Below are positions 20,544 through 30,018 of a stretch of DNA of 64,000 nt, one piece after another. This stretch comes from Entophlyctis helioformis (lineage: Eukaryota > Chytridiomycota > Chytridiomycetes > Chytridiales > Chytriomycetaceae). A program made the translations under genes and the position numbers. Positions within the stretch are counted from its first letter, which is position 1. Every line of letters begins with the position of its first letter. A model generated the notes under the pieces. The model saw only the letters and a program-made list of their open reading frames with translations, did no database searches and had not been told where the DNA came from. The stretch lies in assembly GCA_025526915.1 (NCBI GenBank), contig JAHLKH010000016.1, positions 62,001-126,000 on the forward strand, written 5' to 3'.

Positions 20544-21287
20544 TCATTCAGTGCTGTCGGGCTGATCGTCACCGACAGAGACAGAGAAGCGGAGACCGAG
20601 CATCGCACCCGTAGCGCACACAGCACCCGTAGCACCAACAGCCTCGACAGCGGCCGCTGCTGCAGCCGCCAGCATCGGGTTGCTCGGCGCGGCCAGCCGC
20701 ACCGCACCTGCAAACGACTGCCGCGCGCGCAGTGGCCGTGCGGCTGTCTTGGATCCCCTGCGGGGGAGGACGACCGACGGCCTGCGCGGCCACGAGAAGC
20801 GGATCACTGTGCCTTTGGGTCGCCGTGCGACGGCTGTGAGCGATGCCTGTCTCTGTGACCGTTGTTGCTGTGGTTGTTGTGGTTGTTGCCGTGGTGGTGG
20901 TGAGATGCAGTCGCAGTCGCATGTGCACAGACCGACGGATGTGTTCGCTGCGTCGGCTGTTGCTGCACCAGACACTGGCTGTGCGGGCTGTGCGGGCTGT
21001 GCAGGCGTTGATGGTCGTGCGGCAGGCGTCGACAGAGCAGGTGCAGACTGCGAGCGCTTGAGGCTCTTGCTGCTCTTGCTGCTCTTGCGCTTGAACAGCG
21101 TCAGGAAGGCGCTTCTGGCCTTTGGCTTGGCTTGGCTGGCTGCATCTGGCGGCGATGGCGCTGTGGACGGCTGGCTGTGTGTGCCGCGAGCGTGTGTGTG
21201 TTTGGACGCAAGTGCCGGCAGCGACCTGATCCTGCGGATGAAGCGCCTGAGCAGCGAGTCGTGCGTGTGTGTGCGTGTGTCTGTCAT
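20544..21287 (-). CDS. Low-complexity basic protein, copy A
   Basis: Open frame of 247 aa starting MTDTRTHTHDSLLRRFIRRI. It has two basic clusters (AFLTLFKRKSSKSSKSLKRS and RRPKGTVIRFSWPRRPSVVL), a Pro-Ala run (PAQPAQPAQPV), a Cys patch (GLCTCDCDC) and a Gln-rich run. No family recognised. Support for this frame: the paralogue at 28778-29533 keeps it open although the copies differ by indels of 6 to 18 bases, all multiples of three. Other frames on both strands are also open here, so the choice remains uncertain. It follows the IMPACT terminal exon by 210 bp in both copies. Confidence 0.45.
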   Translation of the reverse strand: MTDTRTHTHDSLLRRFIRRIRSLPALASKHTHARGTHSQPSTAPSPPDAASQAKPKARSAFLTLFKRKSSKSSKSLKRSQSAPALSTPAARPSTPAQPAQPAQPVSGAATADAANTSVGLCTCDCDCISPPPRQQPQQPQQQRSQRQASLTAVARRPKGTVIRFSWPRRPSVVLPRRGSKTAARPLRARQSFAGAVRLAAPSNPMLAAAAAAAVEAVGATGAVCATGAMLGLRFSVSVGDDQPDSTE

Positions 21288-21496
21288 GTCTGTTGTTGCT
21301 GCTGCTGTTGCTGCTGCTGTTGCCGTCGATGCGGATCTGCAGGAGAAGCCTTTTCAGGCACAGCGACGGCACTGCCCGCACGCACGCAGCGTCATCATGA
21401 GCGTGCAGCGCGTCACCGCCTTCATTGCAAAAAGTGCAAAGCGAAAACGCGGCAGCGAGTGCAAGCGTGACTCGGCAAGACAGACGCGCACGCGCT

Positions 21497-21764
21497 TCAC
21501 TCCTCGCTGGGCATGAACCCGCCGGCCATCAGCGCCTTGCGAGCGCAGTGGCTGTTGAGCTTGAACCGCATCTGCCCGAGTTGCACGCCGCCGTACCAGC
21601 GACTGACCACCACGAAGACGTTGCGGCAGTCGGCCAGCTCGAGCAGATGCAGCAGGCGTCCACCGGCAGCAGTCTCGCCATCGTCGTCGCAGCCTTGGCG
21701 CATGACGCCGTCAGACTCGACGATCCTGAATGCAGCAATGTTGCGTGTTGCTCGAGCAATGCGT
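21497..21764 (-). pseudogene. Orphan terminal exon of IMPACT/YIH1 (partial gene copy)
   Basis: 268 bases, the same length as the last exon of the intact gene (30010-29743), including its 3' splice site. It encodes the second half of the IMPACT (UPF0029) domain ending in MAGGFMPSEE. RWD domain, linker and the first half of the IMPACT domain are missing; the flanking sequence is a broken ankyrin gene. Compared with the intact exon, at least three of the first 25 residues differ (Asp for Asn, Met for Val, Gly for Asp) while the rest is identical, which fits relaxed constraint near the break. It could be expressed only if spliced to an unrelated upstream exon, for which I see no evidence. Confidence 0.8.
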
Positions 21765-21789
21765 CTGTTGGATGGCTGCATGGACGGAT

Positions 21790-22607
21790 TCATTGCGACA
21801 GCCTGCGGCTTGCCAACCACTGCACAACGTCCGTGTGCCCGCCAGAAACCGCCATGTCCAAAGCACGCTCGCTGATCGCTGCACACACAGCATCGCTCAG
21901 CATCTGCAGCACTTCCAAGTGCCCGCCGTCCGCAGCCAGATCCATCGCCAGCCGCCCACAACAACTGGCATACTTGCACAGCTCGACATGGCTTGAGAGA
22001 GCCAGGTGCCGCAGCAGCCCGGCATGACCCATGATGATGGCGTTCCATCCAAGCGCAACCGGGCAGCTCATGTCGAGCAGATCGGTCCATACATGCCGCA
22101 TGGCAATGTGCCGCAGTCGAGCCTGAGGATCGTCTCGGACGGCGGTGGCGGCAACGTACTCGTTCATGCCGGCATCCAAGACTGCGTCCATCGCCGGGTC
22201 CGCCTGCACTGGAAACCGAGCACACAGCCGATGGTACATGGAGCGGGACTGCACAAGCAGAGTGTCGATGCTGCCGTCGGTGGGCGAGTACCGTTGGCCG
22301 GCATACAGGTCGGCATCGGGAAGCAGAGCCAGGTCGCCGGTCCAGTCGAGCGTCAAAGCGTCCGTCCAGATCTCTGGAACGCATGCAGGGTGGTGGCCAG
22401 CAGGCGGATGTGGTTGCGGGTATCGAGCGGCAGCCTGTCCCAGTGGCTGGCACCAAACGGCAACGGCGTCTGGCGGCTGTTCAGTTGCTGTGTGACGGCC
22501 ATCTGGGCACCATCACTATGCTGTATGCACGCTGCCATTCCCAGTGTTGTGCACACCTGCGCTGTCGCTTGTTTGTGGCTGCTGTCGTTGCTGTCGCTGC
22601 TGGACAT
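21790..22607 (-). pseudogene. Broken ankyrin-family gene (frameshift and 3' truncation)
   Basis: The family module is present in two frames. FGASHWDRLPLDTRNHIRLL ends in a stop near 22353, while EIWTDALTLDWTGDLALLPD opens in the next frame around 22370. Intact relatives have 8-13 extra residues between these parts, so a small deletion with loss of frame is likely. The second frame continues through SRSMYHRLCARF, MRHVWTDLLDMS and two or three ankyrin-like units (AVSGGHTDVVQWLASRR) and stops at 21790, only 18 bases from the edge of the duplicated block. Relatives in this window carry many more repeats. A spliced functional short form cannot be excluded, but I see no clean intron over the frameshift. 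Confidence 0.65.
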
Positions 22608-22851
22608 GCCAAGAGGCATCCGATCGACATGCAGCGAGGTGTGAGCGACGATAAACGCATGCAGTGGTGGCTGAGCACGGCCAGCACCAGCCTCCAACTC
22701 AAGCAATCCATGCGAGGCACCACGACCCCAACAAGCATGGCATCCAGTGCTGGCTCCACCGACATCCCTTCAGAACGCTTGTTTGCTTGGTCAAGTGCAG
22801 ATCCATTGATGGACAGCAGATGACGACAACGCTTCATTGGCAGCCATGGCA

Positions 22852-24898
22852 TCACTTGCGTGCCGTCACAAGCACCTTGTATCCATTCTTGACAGACACG
22901 TTCAAGTGCATGACAAACTGGATGTCCTGGCCCTCGACCAGCTTGACAGAAAACTGTCTGAACAGGTGGATCATCGCGACGCGCATCTCAATGTTGGTGA
23001 GCTTTTGGCCGATGCAAGCCCCTGGCCCGTCGCCAAACGGGATGTACGAGCCAACAACAGGCGGGGTTGCCCATCTCTCTGGGATGAACTTGGTCGGGTT
23101 GGGAAAGTACCGTGGGTCACGAGCCATGGCGGAACCATTATTAAGGAACAGGGTGCCCTTGGGGAACGTGTGGCCGAGGACTTGCACTTCTTTGGCGCTG
23201 TATCGCGACAGGATGCCAATGACTTCGTACAGCCGCAGGGATTCCTTGACGCACCAGTCGAGGTACTGGAAGAGATGCAGGTTCTCGGTGGTGATCTCGC
23301 CGTTTATCTTGGCATACACCGTGTCAATCTCTTGGACGAGGAGGGCCATGGCTTTGGGATTGTGGCACAACGAAAGGATGATGTGCGACATGGCACTTGC
23401 AGTTGTCCTGTTTGCCATGTCAGAGATCAATGCAATGTCATTTGGACGCTGCAGCATATGCAATGTGCTTACTGGTGCCCAGCAAGGAACAGGCCGAGCG
23501 TCTCGCCAACAATCTCAGTTTCGCTTAGTTTCTGTCATGCACCGAGCCAAGCCTGTCAGTGCTGTTGCTGCTCAGCAAGCAAGCACACAAGCCTCACATC
23601 ATCAGCTGCGCTGGCTTTCATGCTGTCTTGAAGCAGCCGGTCAAGCAGATCCAGGTCCCATTTGCCCAAGCCAAGCCGCTCGCCGCGGGCCATGGCTTCG
23701 CGACGCTCACGGATGAACCCCTTGACAAGGTTCTGGGTGTACTCGCGCGTCTCCACGACTTGGGGCGAAGTGCTGGCCAACCCAGCAAGCGGCCAGAATC
23801 GTATCGGCACATCGAACCGCTGTTGGTTGGTTTAGTCTTCAGATGCTGGGTCGATAGCTTTGGTGTGAAGCAACACAAACACCAACGCACCTGGCTGATG
23901 AGATCAACAAGGCGTTCAAACATTTCGCGATCCTGTGTGCACCATCGCATCAGCCGAGATGCTCTGCAAACATGCGGTAGCAAGCAGGCGTACCTTTCCG
24001 CGTGTGAATGACTGCAGGTCTTTGACCGTGTCAAAGTCCTTTGAAAACGCCACCTTGCCAAACACATCCAGTGCGATCGCTGAAGTGTAGTCCAACACAT
24101 TGATCTCAACGCTCATTGCCTCACTTTCCAGCGACCGGGACCGCAACTCGGCAGCAACAACGTCCATGACAGCAGTGGTCGCCACCGCCGTGTAGCGCAG
24201 ATGTGTTGGGCCAAATGCCGGCTGCAACAGCTTGCGATGACGCTTCCACTTGTCGGCCGCTGTGATCATGAACAGAGCGTCATCCAGGAGACCTCTGTGT
24301 GCGCGGGAGTGGAGACGGGAGTGGAGACAGGAGCGGAGACGGGAGTGGAGACGCATGGTGTGAGATGCAGATCTAGATGCACCGCACATGCTGTGAACTA
24401 CCACATCCGACCAACTCTGCCAGCTCGTCTCGGTGTGGTGGACGTTCAAAGTCGGGCGAGGTGAGGATCTGCTTGCACGCCTCCGCGTCAGCAACAACGA
24501 CCATTTCACTGCTTGACGGTCAGTACCAAGACCCAGGACAGCCCACATTCGTCATGCCAACGTACTTCATGAAAACCGACATGTGGACGATGGGTCCGTA
24601 GCGCTTTGTCATCTCCGCAAAGAACAGGTGAACCTGCTTCCGCTTGACATAACTGTGCCGTACACCAGTCCGCCAGACCGCCACTTGGCATCAGCTCCAC
24701 CAAACATTGCCGCCAGCTCAGCTTGCAGCAGCGTCCAACGTACTGGAAGATGGTAAAGAAGACGCCAAAGACCGGCCAAACGTAGGGGCCAGGCACTCCC
24801 TTTGGTGCCTTTGGGGTTACGGCACGGGCTGCGAACCACAGCAGCGAAGCACCAACGGCAAGCGCAGTGAGTCCCAGCTGAGGCAGTGAGAACGCCAT
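22852..24898 (-). CDS. Cytochrome P450 monooxygenase
   Basis: Eight exons: 24898-24740, 24633-24566, 24508-24444, 24292-23994, 23932-23891, 23819-23598, 23531-23473 and 23407-22852; 489 aa. An N-terminal hydrophobic anchor (LTALAVGASLLWFAARAV) and a Pro-rich hinge (PKGVPGP) place it in the ER membrane. The I-helix motif reads AGHQTT, the K-helix is KESLR (Glu about 360, Arg about 363), the PERW motif is present, and the heme loop is PFGDGPGACIG with Cys about 436. Exon 4 uses the second of two AG acceptors (cacagag), chosen because it keeps the frame into DDALFMITAADKWKRHRKLL. Donor GTTGGA and donor GTCCAC are weak. Substrate unknown. Microbial and plant P450s share this pattern, so I assign no family number. 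Confidence 0.93.
24300..24352. repeat. 11-13 bp minisatellite in a P450 intron
   Basis: Four to five imperfect copies of gggagtggagac lie in intron 3 of the P450 gene, directly upstream (in gene orientation) of its 3' splice site. Confidence 0.7.
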
Positions 24899-25084
24899 CA
24901 GACGAGAACGATTGTCGGCGAGTGGAGAGAAGCGTCACTGCCACACATCGACTTTCAGGCAAGTCTGTTGGATGAATGCGGTGTATTGGGCAAGACAGAC
25001 TCGGGAGTTGGAGGTCAGGAGAGACAGATCAGGCAAGAGGCTCAACGAGAAGCAGGCTGGGTAAGAGACTCGAGCAGAGACCGA

Positions 25085-26482
25085 TCAGAGGAACAGACTG
25101 GTGAAGATGACCACAAACAACGAGACCATGGGTGCCAGGTGCATGCCAGACAGACGACGCGACGGGAGCGCGCCTGATCCAACAGGCACCGATCCGTCAT
25201 TGTACGTCGAGTCGTACGCACCGGCAGCGGCATATCCCTGTGCGACATTCTCGTCAATGAAGAGCGACGGGTCCATGGACAGACTCGACGCAAAGTGCGG
25301 CAGAGCAAACGACATGACATGCACACGGCATCGGTTGTCAATGTCCCCGTCGCGGCAATCGTCCGTCTCGGCATCTGACGACGCAGACGGCGCTTTCGAG
25401 TTGGACACGCCAATGTCGATGCCGGACTCTGGGACGACTGCATTGATGCCGCCGTCGACTGTGATGGTGGTGTTGGCGCCGTCTGCCATGACCCATGGCA
25501 CCCAGTTGAGACGCTGTGCGTCGTCTTGAAGCGTGCTGGACTGCAGAACGGCATAGTCGGTTGACGAGAAGACGGCCGTGACCAGACGCCACGATGAGCT
25601 GGATGCAGGCAACATCGCGTAGGTCGGGGCAGACGTCACGTCAAAGTCGTACTTGAGGCCCGTTGGGCGGATAACAAGGCCCGACACGGGATCGGTCACG
25701 GTCTCGGTGGAAAAGTGGACCTTGACCTGCACAGTCAAGCCGTCGCGGTGTGTGCCCGTTGTGGTTGCCGTCCACGTCTTGGCTGTTGCCGAGCCGGCCA
25801 CGGCTGTCTGGTTGCTGAGCGCAATGGACGACCAAGTGAACCGGCGACCATTGAACAGGTACTTGGTTCCAACCTTGTTCTACCATCACACGGCACCGTC
25901 AGTCGGCCAGCTTGTGTCTGTGCGGGGCTGCAGCAACAATGGCAACAATGGCGGCTTACTCGGACATCGGAGTACGTCGAATTGACCTCGAAGAGACCAA
26001 TGAGACGCACGGCATATGCGACATCCAACACCTTTGTGCCATTCAGCATGGTCAAGTCGCGATGCCACTCGACGCCAAAGCGAGAATCGCAAGCATTGGT
26101 CGTAGACCTCCGCCTCGAGAAACCGGTTGCCCCTCTCGAGGTTCGTCGGCTTGCGCGACAACTGGCGTGTTTGCGCCAGCTTCGGCTGTAAAAACGCAAC
26201 TTGCCAGCTGCCGCGCAAGCCGACAACCAACGACCGTGACAAGAATGTAAGGAAGCGGAAGGACTGCGGTTGGATGCACAAGATATTCATTGTCAGACCA
26301 GTAGCAGAGACAGGCAGGGGAGATGGATGGTACCTGCGGTCTGATGCACAAGACGACAGCTGGGGCAAGTCTGGTGCATCGACCGCTGGAAAAAGGCGTG
26401 TTCCAATAATGCCCATGCGGCCATTGGCACGGACAACAGCGGCAGATCCTGTCGACTCAAATATGATCGCCGCCAAAACCAC
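25085..26482 (-). CDS. GPI-anchored surface protein, family not recognised
   Basis: Probable exons 26482-26334, 26263-25960 and 25879-25085 close to 415 aa. The part from about residue 115 on is convincing: FGVEWHRDLTMLNGTKVLDV, then YLFNGRRFTWSSIALSNQTA, then a region rich in Thr and Val that reads like a beta domain, an acidic Ser/Asp segment with two Cys pairs, and a C-terminal GPI signal (LAPMVSLFVVIFTSLFL). The first exon and the Arg/Ser-rich start of exon 2 are uncertain; a true signal peptide is not evident, so the gene may begin with another exon. The stretch 26144-26224 in exon 2 contains an inverted repeat. It is divergent from a small gene at 26571. Confidence 0.55.
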
Positions 26483-26570
26483 ATGTCATGCAATCTTCAA
26501 GAGATGGTTAGGGAGTATGCCATTAATTGGTGCAAGGGGAGGCGTGTCAAATGGATTGATACTCCAGCTG

Positions 26571-27134
26571 ATGTGTGTGCACATTTATGTTATGCTTGCT
26601 GTTGGCGGTGGTTGTGGCAATGCTGGTTGGACTGACACACTCTTCTTTGCTGCTTGGTTATGCCTGCTCAATCATTCTTGCGGCAAGGCTTCTGTTAAAG
26701 CCAATCCAGCCAGCAAAGCCAAGCCAGCCAGCAAAGCCGGTGGAGTCAGCAAGAAAGTAGCGGACCCCAAACCTCAAGTGCGATCATGGAAAGATATCGA
26801 AAAGGAGAGGAAGAAAGAGGAGGCCAGACGCACTCAGGCGGCAGTTGATTATTGCAACGAGCTCGGGCTAGATGCCGGCAACATCTGGTGCAAGGCAGCC
26901 AAGGAGCTCGCGAAATTTTCAGAGCTGTCTGATGACTTCAAGGAGTTTCTCAAGTTGCAGGATAAGTATGCTTCTCCCATTAGTGTAAGTCCGTGTGGTA
27001 TCTATCCGACTTGTTGAGCATGACAGTTGATGACCCTCTATACTGGACAGGCATTCTGTGCTGTGAATGAGTGGCGTGAGAGAAACGGCCATAATGTGTG
27101 GATAATCTCGCCAAAAGTGTCGTCAGCATACTGA
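26571..27134 (+). CDS. Small membrane-proximal hypothetical protein
   Basis: Two exons, 26571-26984 and 27051-27134, joined by a GTAAGT...gacag intron; 165 aa. A hydrophobic N-terminal half (including DTLFFAAWLCLLNHS) is followed by a Lys/Pro/Ala linker (KANPASKAKPASKAGG), a charged helix (SWKDIEKERKKEEARRTQAA) and a short alpha-helical region with two Cys. No family recognised. An upstream in-frame ATG at 26517 is possible. The linker resembles that of the next gene. Confidence 0.4.
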
Positions 27135-27319
27135 GGAGAAGGACTCGCACCGCGCCATACGCTTCAAGATTTGCAAGTATGTGCAGTCGACTTCTGATGC
27201 CCATTGATCCTCCTTGTCTTGCACTGCATGCATCTGATGATTGCCATCTCTCGCGGCTTGCCTGCCATGCAGGTCAGGTCTGCACGATACAGGAACATCT
27301 GAATTGCGCGTTTCATCTG

Positions 27320-27754
27320 ATGGCAAGGTCAAAGAGCAACCCGAGCAAGTGTTTGGACCTGCTCACTACCACCGCGATTTTCGCCGCCGCGCATTGCATT
27401 GCAATGATCTTGCGCAGCTATCTCGAGCATGGGCGGCGTCCAGAGGCGTTCACTGCAGCTGCCAACCCCGCTACAAGCAAGAAAGCCAAGGAAGTCCCCA
27501 AAGTCCCTGCCAAGCGAAGTTTTCCTGACTCTCAAGAAGGCACGGCTGGATCAGACAGCCGCCAGAAACGCCGCAACACTTGCCAGGATGACATCATGGC
27601 GCGTGTCGACAGTCAGCAGCCGACAATGGACCAACAGCAGGTTGATGCACCCCGCCAGGAGCAGAGAAACCGGGCTGGCATGGAAAGGGCTCAGTATCAG
27701 GGACGCTGGCGAAGAAACGCGACGCTGGTTGTAGTCCCTCATGGCAAGAAGTAA
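27320..27754 (+). CDS. Small hypothetical protein with hydrophobic segment and basic tail
   Basis: Open frame of 144 aa: MARSKSNPSK, then a hydrophobic stretch (LLTTTAIFAAAHCIAMIL), then NPATSKKAKEVPKVPAKR and a Gln/Arg-rich end. No family recognised. The order hydrophobic segment then Asn-Pro-Ala-Lys linker is like the preceding gene, which suggests relatedness. A competing frame (27241-27528) is also open, so the call is weak. Confidence 0.3.
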   Translation: MARSKSNPSKCLDLLTTTAIFAAAHCIAMILRSYLEHGRRPEAFTAAANPATSKKAKEVPKVPAKRSFPDSQEGTAGSDSRQKRRNTCQDDIMARVDSQQPTMDQQQVDAPRQEQRNRAGMERAQYQGRWRRNATLVVVPHGKK

Positions 27755-28167
27755 TGCATGGCGTTTGTCTCTGACCGCCGGATGTGCACCCCGCGATTCA
27801 GTCCTTTCCTCTTCTGCTCGTCACATAAACACAATTGAATTGCTCGACATCCAGTGTGCATCTCAGAACGACTGGCAATCGCAGTTGGTGCGCATCTGCA
27901 CGTCCACAGCCGAATATTGTTCCATTGGATGGATTTTGGCTGTTTGCTCGAGTGGTTGGCGCAGTTGTCATGATCTGCCGCGGTGTTGCTGCTGTTCGTC
28001 TTTGAACCATTCCGAGATGCCCGTGGGATGTCAAGGCAGTCCGAGGATGGTGGTCTAGCAGCGGATCGAATCGGCCGAGTGGTGCGCCTTGGTTTTCGAG
28101 CTGTAATGGTGCCAATGGCCGTGCTTGCGATGGCTGCAAGGGCTATGGCGAGATTCGCGAGGTGCAT
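27739..28167 (-). CDS. Possible small secreted protein
   Basis: Open frame of 142 aa beginning with a signal-like segment (MHLANLAIALAAIASTAIGT) followed by a basic, Asn/Ser-rich region without recognisable domains. Its end overlaps the end of the opposite-strand frame by 16 bases. Composition alone supports it. Confidence 0.2.
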   Translation of the reverse strand: MHLANLAIALAAIASTAIGTITARKPRRTTRPIRSAARPPSSDCLDIPRASRNGSKTNSSNTAADHDNCANHSSKQPKSIQWNNIRLWTCRCAPTAIASRSEMHTGCRAIQLCLCDEQKRKGLNRGVHIRRSETNAMHYFLP

Positions 28168-28777
28168 TGCTGGCAGAGGAGTTGCTGGTGATTGCTAGTG
28201 AGAGCTGGGAGGCATTCGCGGTCTTATAACTGCAGCCGCACAATGGACGCCACAACATCACAATGGGAACACGATTCAATTGCTTGTTGCCTGAGGACGC
28301 CACATTGAATGGGTACATCAAAGCTTCCATTGAGCAAGGTCGTGTTGGTGCAAGTCGGCGGTTGTGGGTTTTGGTGGATGAAGACCATCCGGGTTTATTG
28401 GCTGTTGCTGTTGCAGTCTCGGTGGATGAGAGTGCCATCTTGTGTGGCTTGGTTGGTGGATGAGAGCATGAGAAGAAAGGAGACGGACAGATTGCGCTTT
28501 GCAGAAGCATCACAAAGCAGATCAGAAGAGGGCGAGAAGAGCGTGGGATGTGTGTGGCCAGATGCCAATGCCTCGCCATCATAGCACGGACCACCAGACA
28601 GACGGCCGCAGGTGTGCCAACGCATTGTGCCATCCTGGTCCGTCTCTCTCGCAGACAGACGCAGACCACCGACTGGCGATGCCAGCTTGCCACAGCCTGC
28701 CCATATGGCATCACAAGCGAGTGACGTCATGCTGTAAAACGGCACCACATCACAGCAAGCACCACATCCCAGATCCT
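28168..28777. other. Intergenic region; left end of duplicated block copy B
   Basis: No gene seen. From 28421 it matches copy A. The 250 bases before 28421 are unrelated to copy A. Confidence 0.5.
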
Positions 28778-30018
28778 TCATTCAGTGCTGTCGGGCTGAT
28801 CGTCACCGACAGAGACAGAGAAGCGGAGACCGAGCATCGCACCCGTAGCGCACACGGCACCCGTCGCGCCAACAGCCTCGACAGCGGCCGCTGCTGCAGC
28901 CGCCAGCATCGGGTTGCTCGGCGCGGCCAGCCGCACCGCACCTGCAAACGACTGCCGCGCGCGCAGTGGCCGTGCGGCTGTCTTGGATCCCCTGCGGGGG
29001 AGGACGACCGACGGCCTGCGCGGCCACGAGAAGCGGATCACTGTGCCTTTGGGTCGCCGTGCGACGGCTGTGAGCGATGCCTGTCTCTGTGACCGTTGTT
29101 GTTGTTGTTGTGGTTGTTGCCGTGGTGGTGAGATGCAGTCGCAGTCGCATGTGCACAGACCGACGGATGTGTTCGCTGCGTCGGCTGTTGCTGCACCAGA
29201 CACTGGCTGTGCGGGCTGTGCGGGCTGTGCAGGCGTTGATGGTCGTGCGGCAGGCGTCGACAGAGCAGGTGCAGACTGCGAGCGCTTGAGGCTCTTGCTG
29301 CTCTTGCTGCTCTTGCTGCTCTTGCTGCTCTTGCGCTTGAACAGCGTCAGGAAGGCGCTTCTGGCCTTGGGCTTGGCCTGGCTGGCTGCATCTGGCGGCG
29401 ATGGCGCTGAAGGCGGCTGGCTGTGTGTGCCGCGAGCGTGTGTGTGTTTGGACGCAAGTGCCGGCAGCGACCTGATCCTGCGGATGAAGCGCCTGAGCAG
29501 CGAGTCGTGCGTGTGCGTGCGTGTGTCTGTCATGTCTGTTGTTGCTGCTGCTGTTGCTGCTGCTGTTGCCGTCGATGCGGATCTGCAGGAGAAGCCTTTT
29601 CAGGCACAGCGACGGCACTGCCCGCACGCACGCAGCGTCATCATGAGCGTGCAGCGCGTCACCGCCTTCATTGCAAAAAGTGCAAAGCGAAAACGCGGCA
29701 GCGAGTGCAAGCGTGACTCGGCAAGACAGACGCGCACGCGCTTCACTCCTCGCTGGGCATGAACCCGCCGGCCATCAGCGCCTTGCGAGCGCAGTGGCTG
29801 TTGAGCTTGAACCGCATCTGCCCGAGTTGCACGCCGCCGTACCAGCGACTGACTACCACGAAGACGTTGCGGCAGTCGGCCAGCTCGAGCAGATGCAGCA
29901 GGCGTCCACCGGCAGCAGTCTCGCCATCGTCGTCGCAGTCTTGGCGCACGACGCCATTCGACTCGACGATCCTGAATGCAGCAATGTTGCGTGTGGCTCG
30001 AGCAATGCGTCTGTTGGA
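28421..30018. repeat. Segmental duplication, copy B (partner 20187-21772)
   Basis: About 1.6 kb. Here the block sits in its complete context: the terminal exon of an intact IMPACT/YIH1 gene, the spacer, and the downstream low-complexity gene. This makes copy B, or a common ancestor of it, the likely source. I see no terminal inverted repeats or target-site duplication at either border. Confidence 0.93.
28778..29533 (-). CDS. Low-complexity basic protein, copy B
   Basis: Paralogue of the gene at 20544-21287, 251 aa, starting with the same MTDTRTHTHDSLLRRFIRRI. It carries 18 extra bases in the Ser-Ser-Lys repeat and a slightly shorter Gln run. Both length changes keep the frame. No family recognised. 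It lies 210 bp downstream of the YIH1 stop on the same strand. Confidence 0.48.
   Translation of the reverse strand: MTDTRTHTHDSLLRRFIRRIRSLPALASKHTHARGTHSQPPSAPSPPDAASQAKPKARSAFLTLFKRKSSKSSKSSKSSKSLKRSQSAPALSTPAARPSTPAQPAQPAQPVSGAATADAANTSVGLCTCDCDCISPPRQQPQQQQQRSQRQASLTAVARRPKGTVIRFSWPRRPSVVLPRRGSKTAARPLRARQSFAGAVRLAAPSNPMLAAAAAAAVEAVGATGAVCATGAMLGLRFSVSVGDDQPDSTE

Larger units (their letters stand above)
20187..21772. repeat. Segmental duplication, copy A (partner 28421-30018)
   Basis: About 1.59 kb in direct orientation relative to copy B, roughly 98% identical by eye (about 25 substitutions plus in-frame indels). It contains a complete low-complexity gene, 210 bp of spacer, and the last exon of an IMPACT/YIH1 gene. 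Homology ends about 8 bases into the intron before that exon. The differences include an 18-base gap in a Ser-Lys repeat and small length changes in a Gln repeat. Confidence 0.93.

Noticed and set aside
20187..21772. Mobile element as the cause of the duplication.
   Set aside because: No transposase or reverse transcriptase, no terminal inverted repeats, and no target-site duplication seen at either copy.
21497..22456. A 319-residue minus frame that fuses ankyrin-region sequence to the IMPACT exon, suggesting a chimeric gene.
   Set aside because: The upstream part is out of frame with the ankyrin family module. The fusion is an accident of two adjacent fragments.
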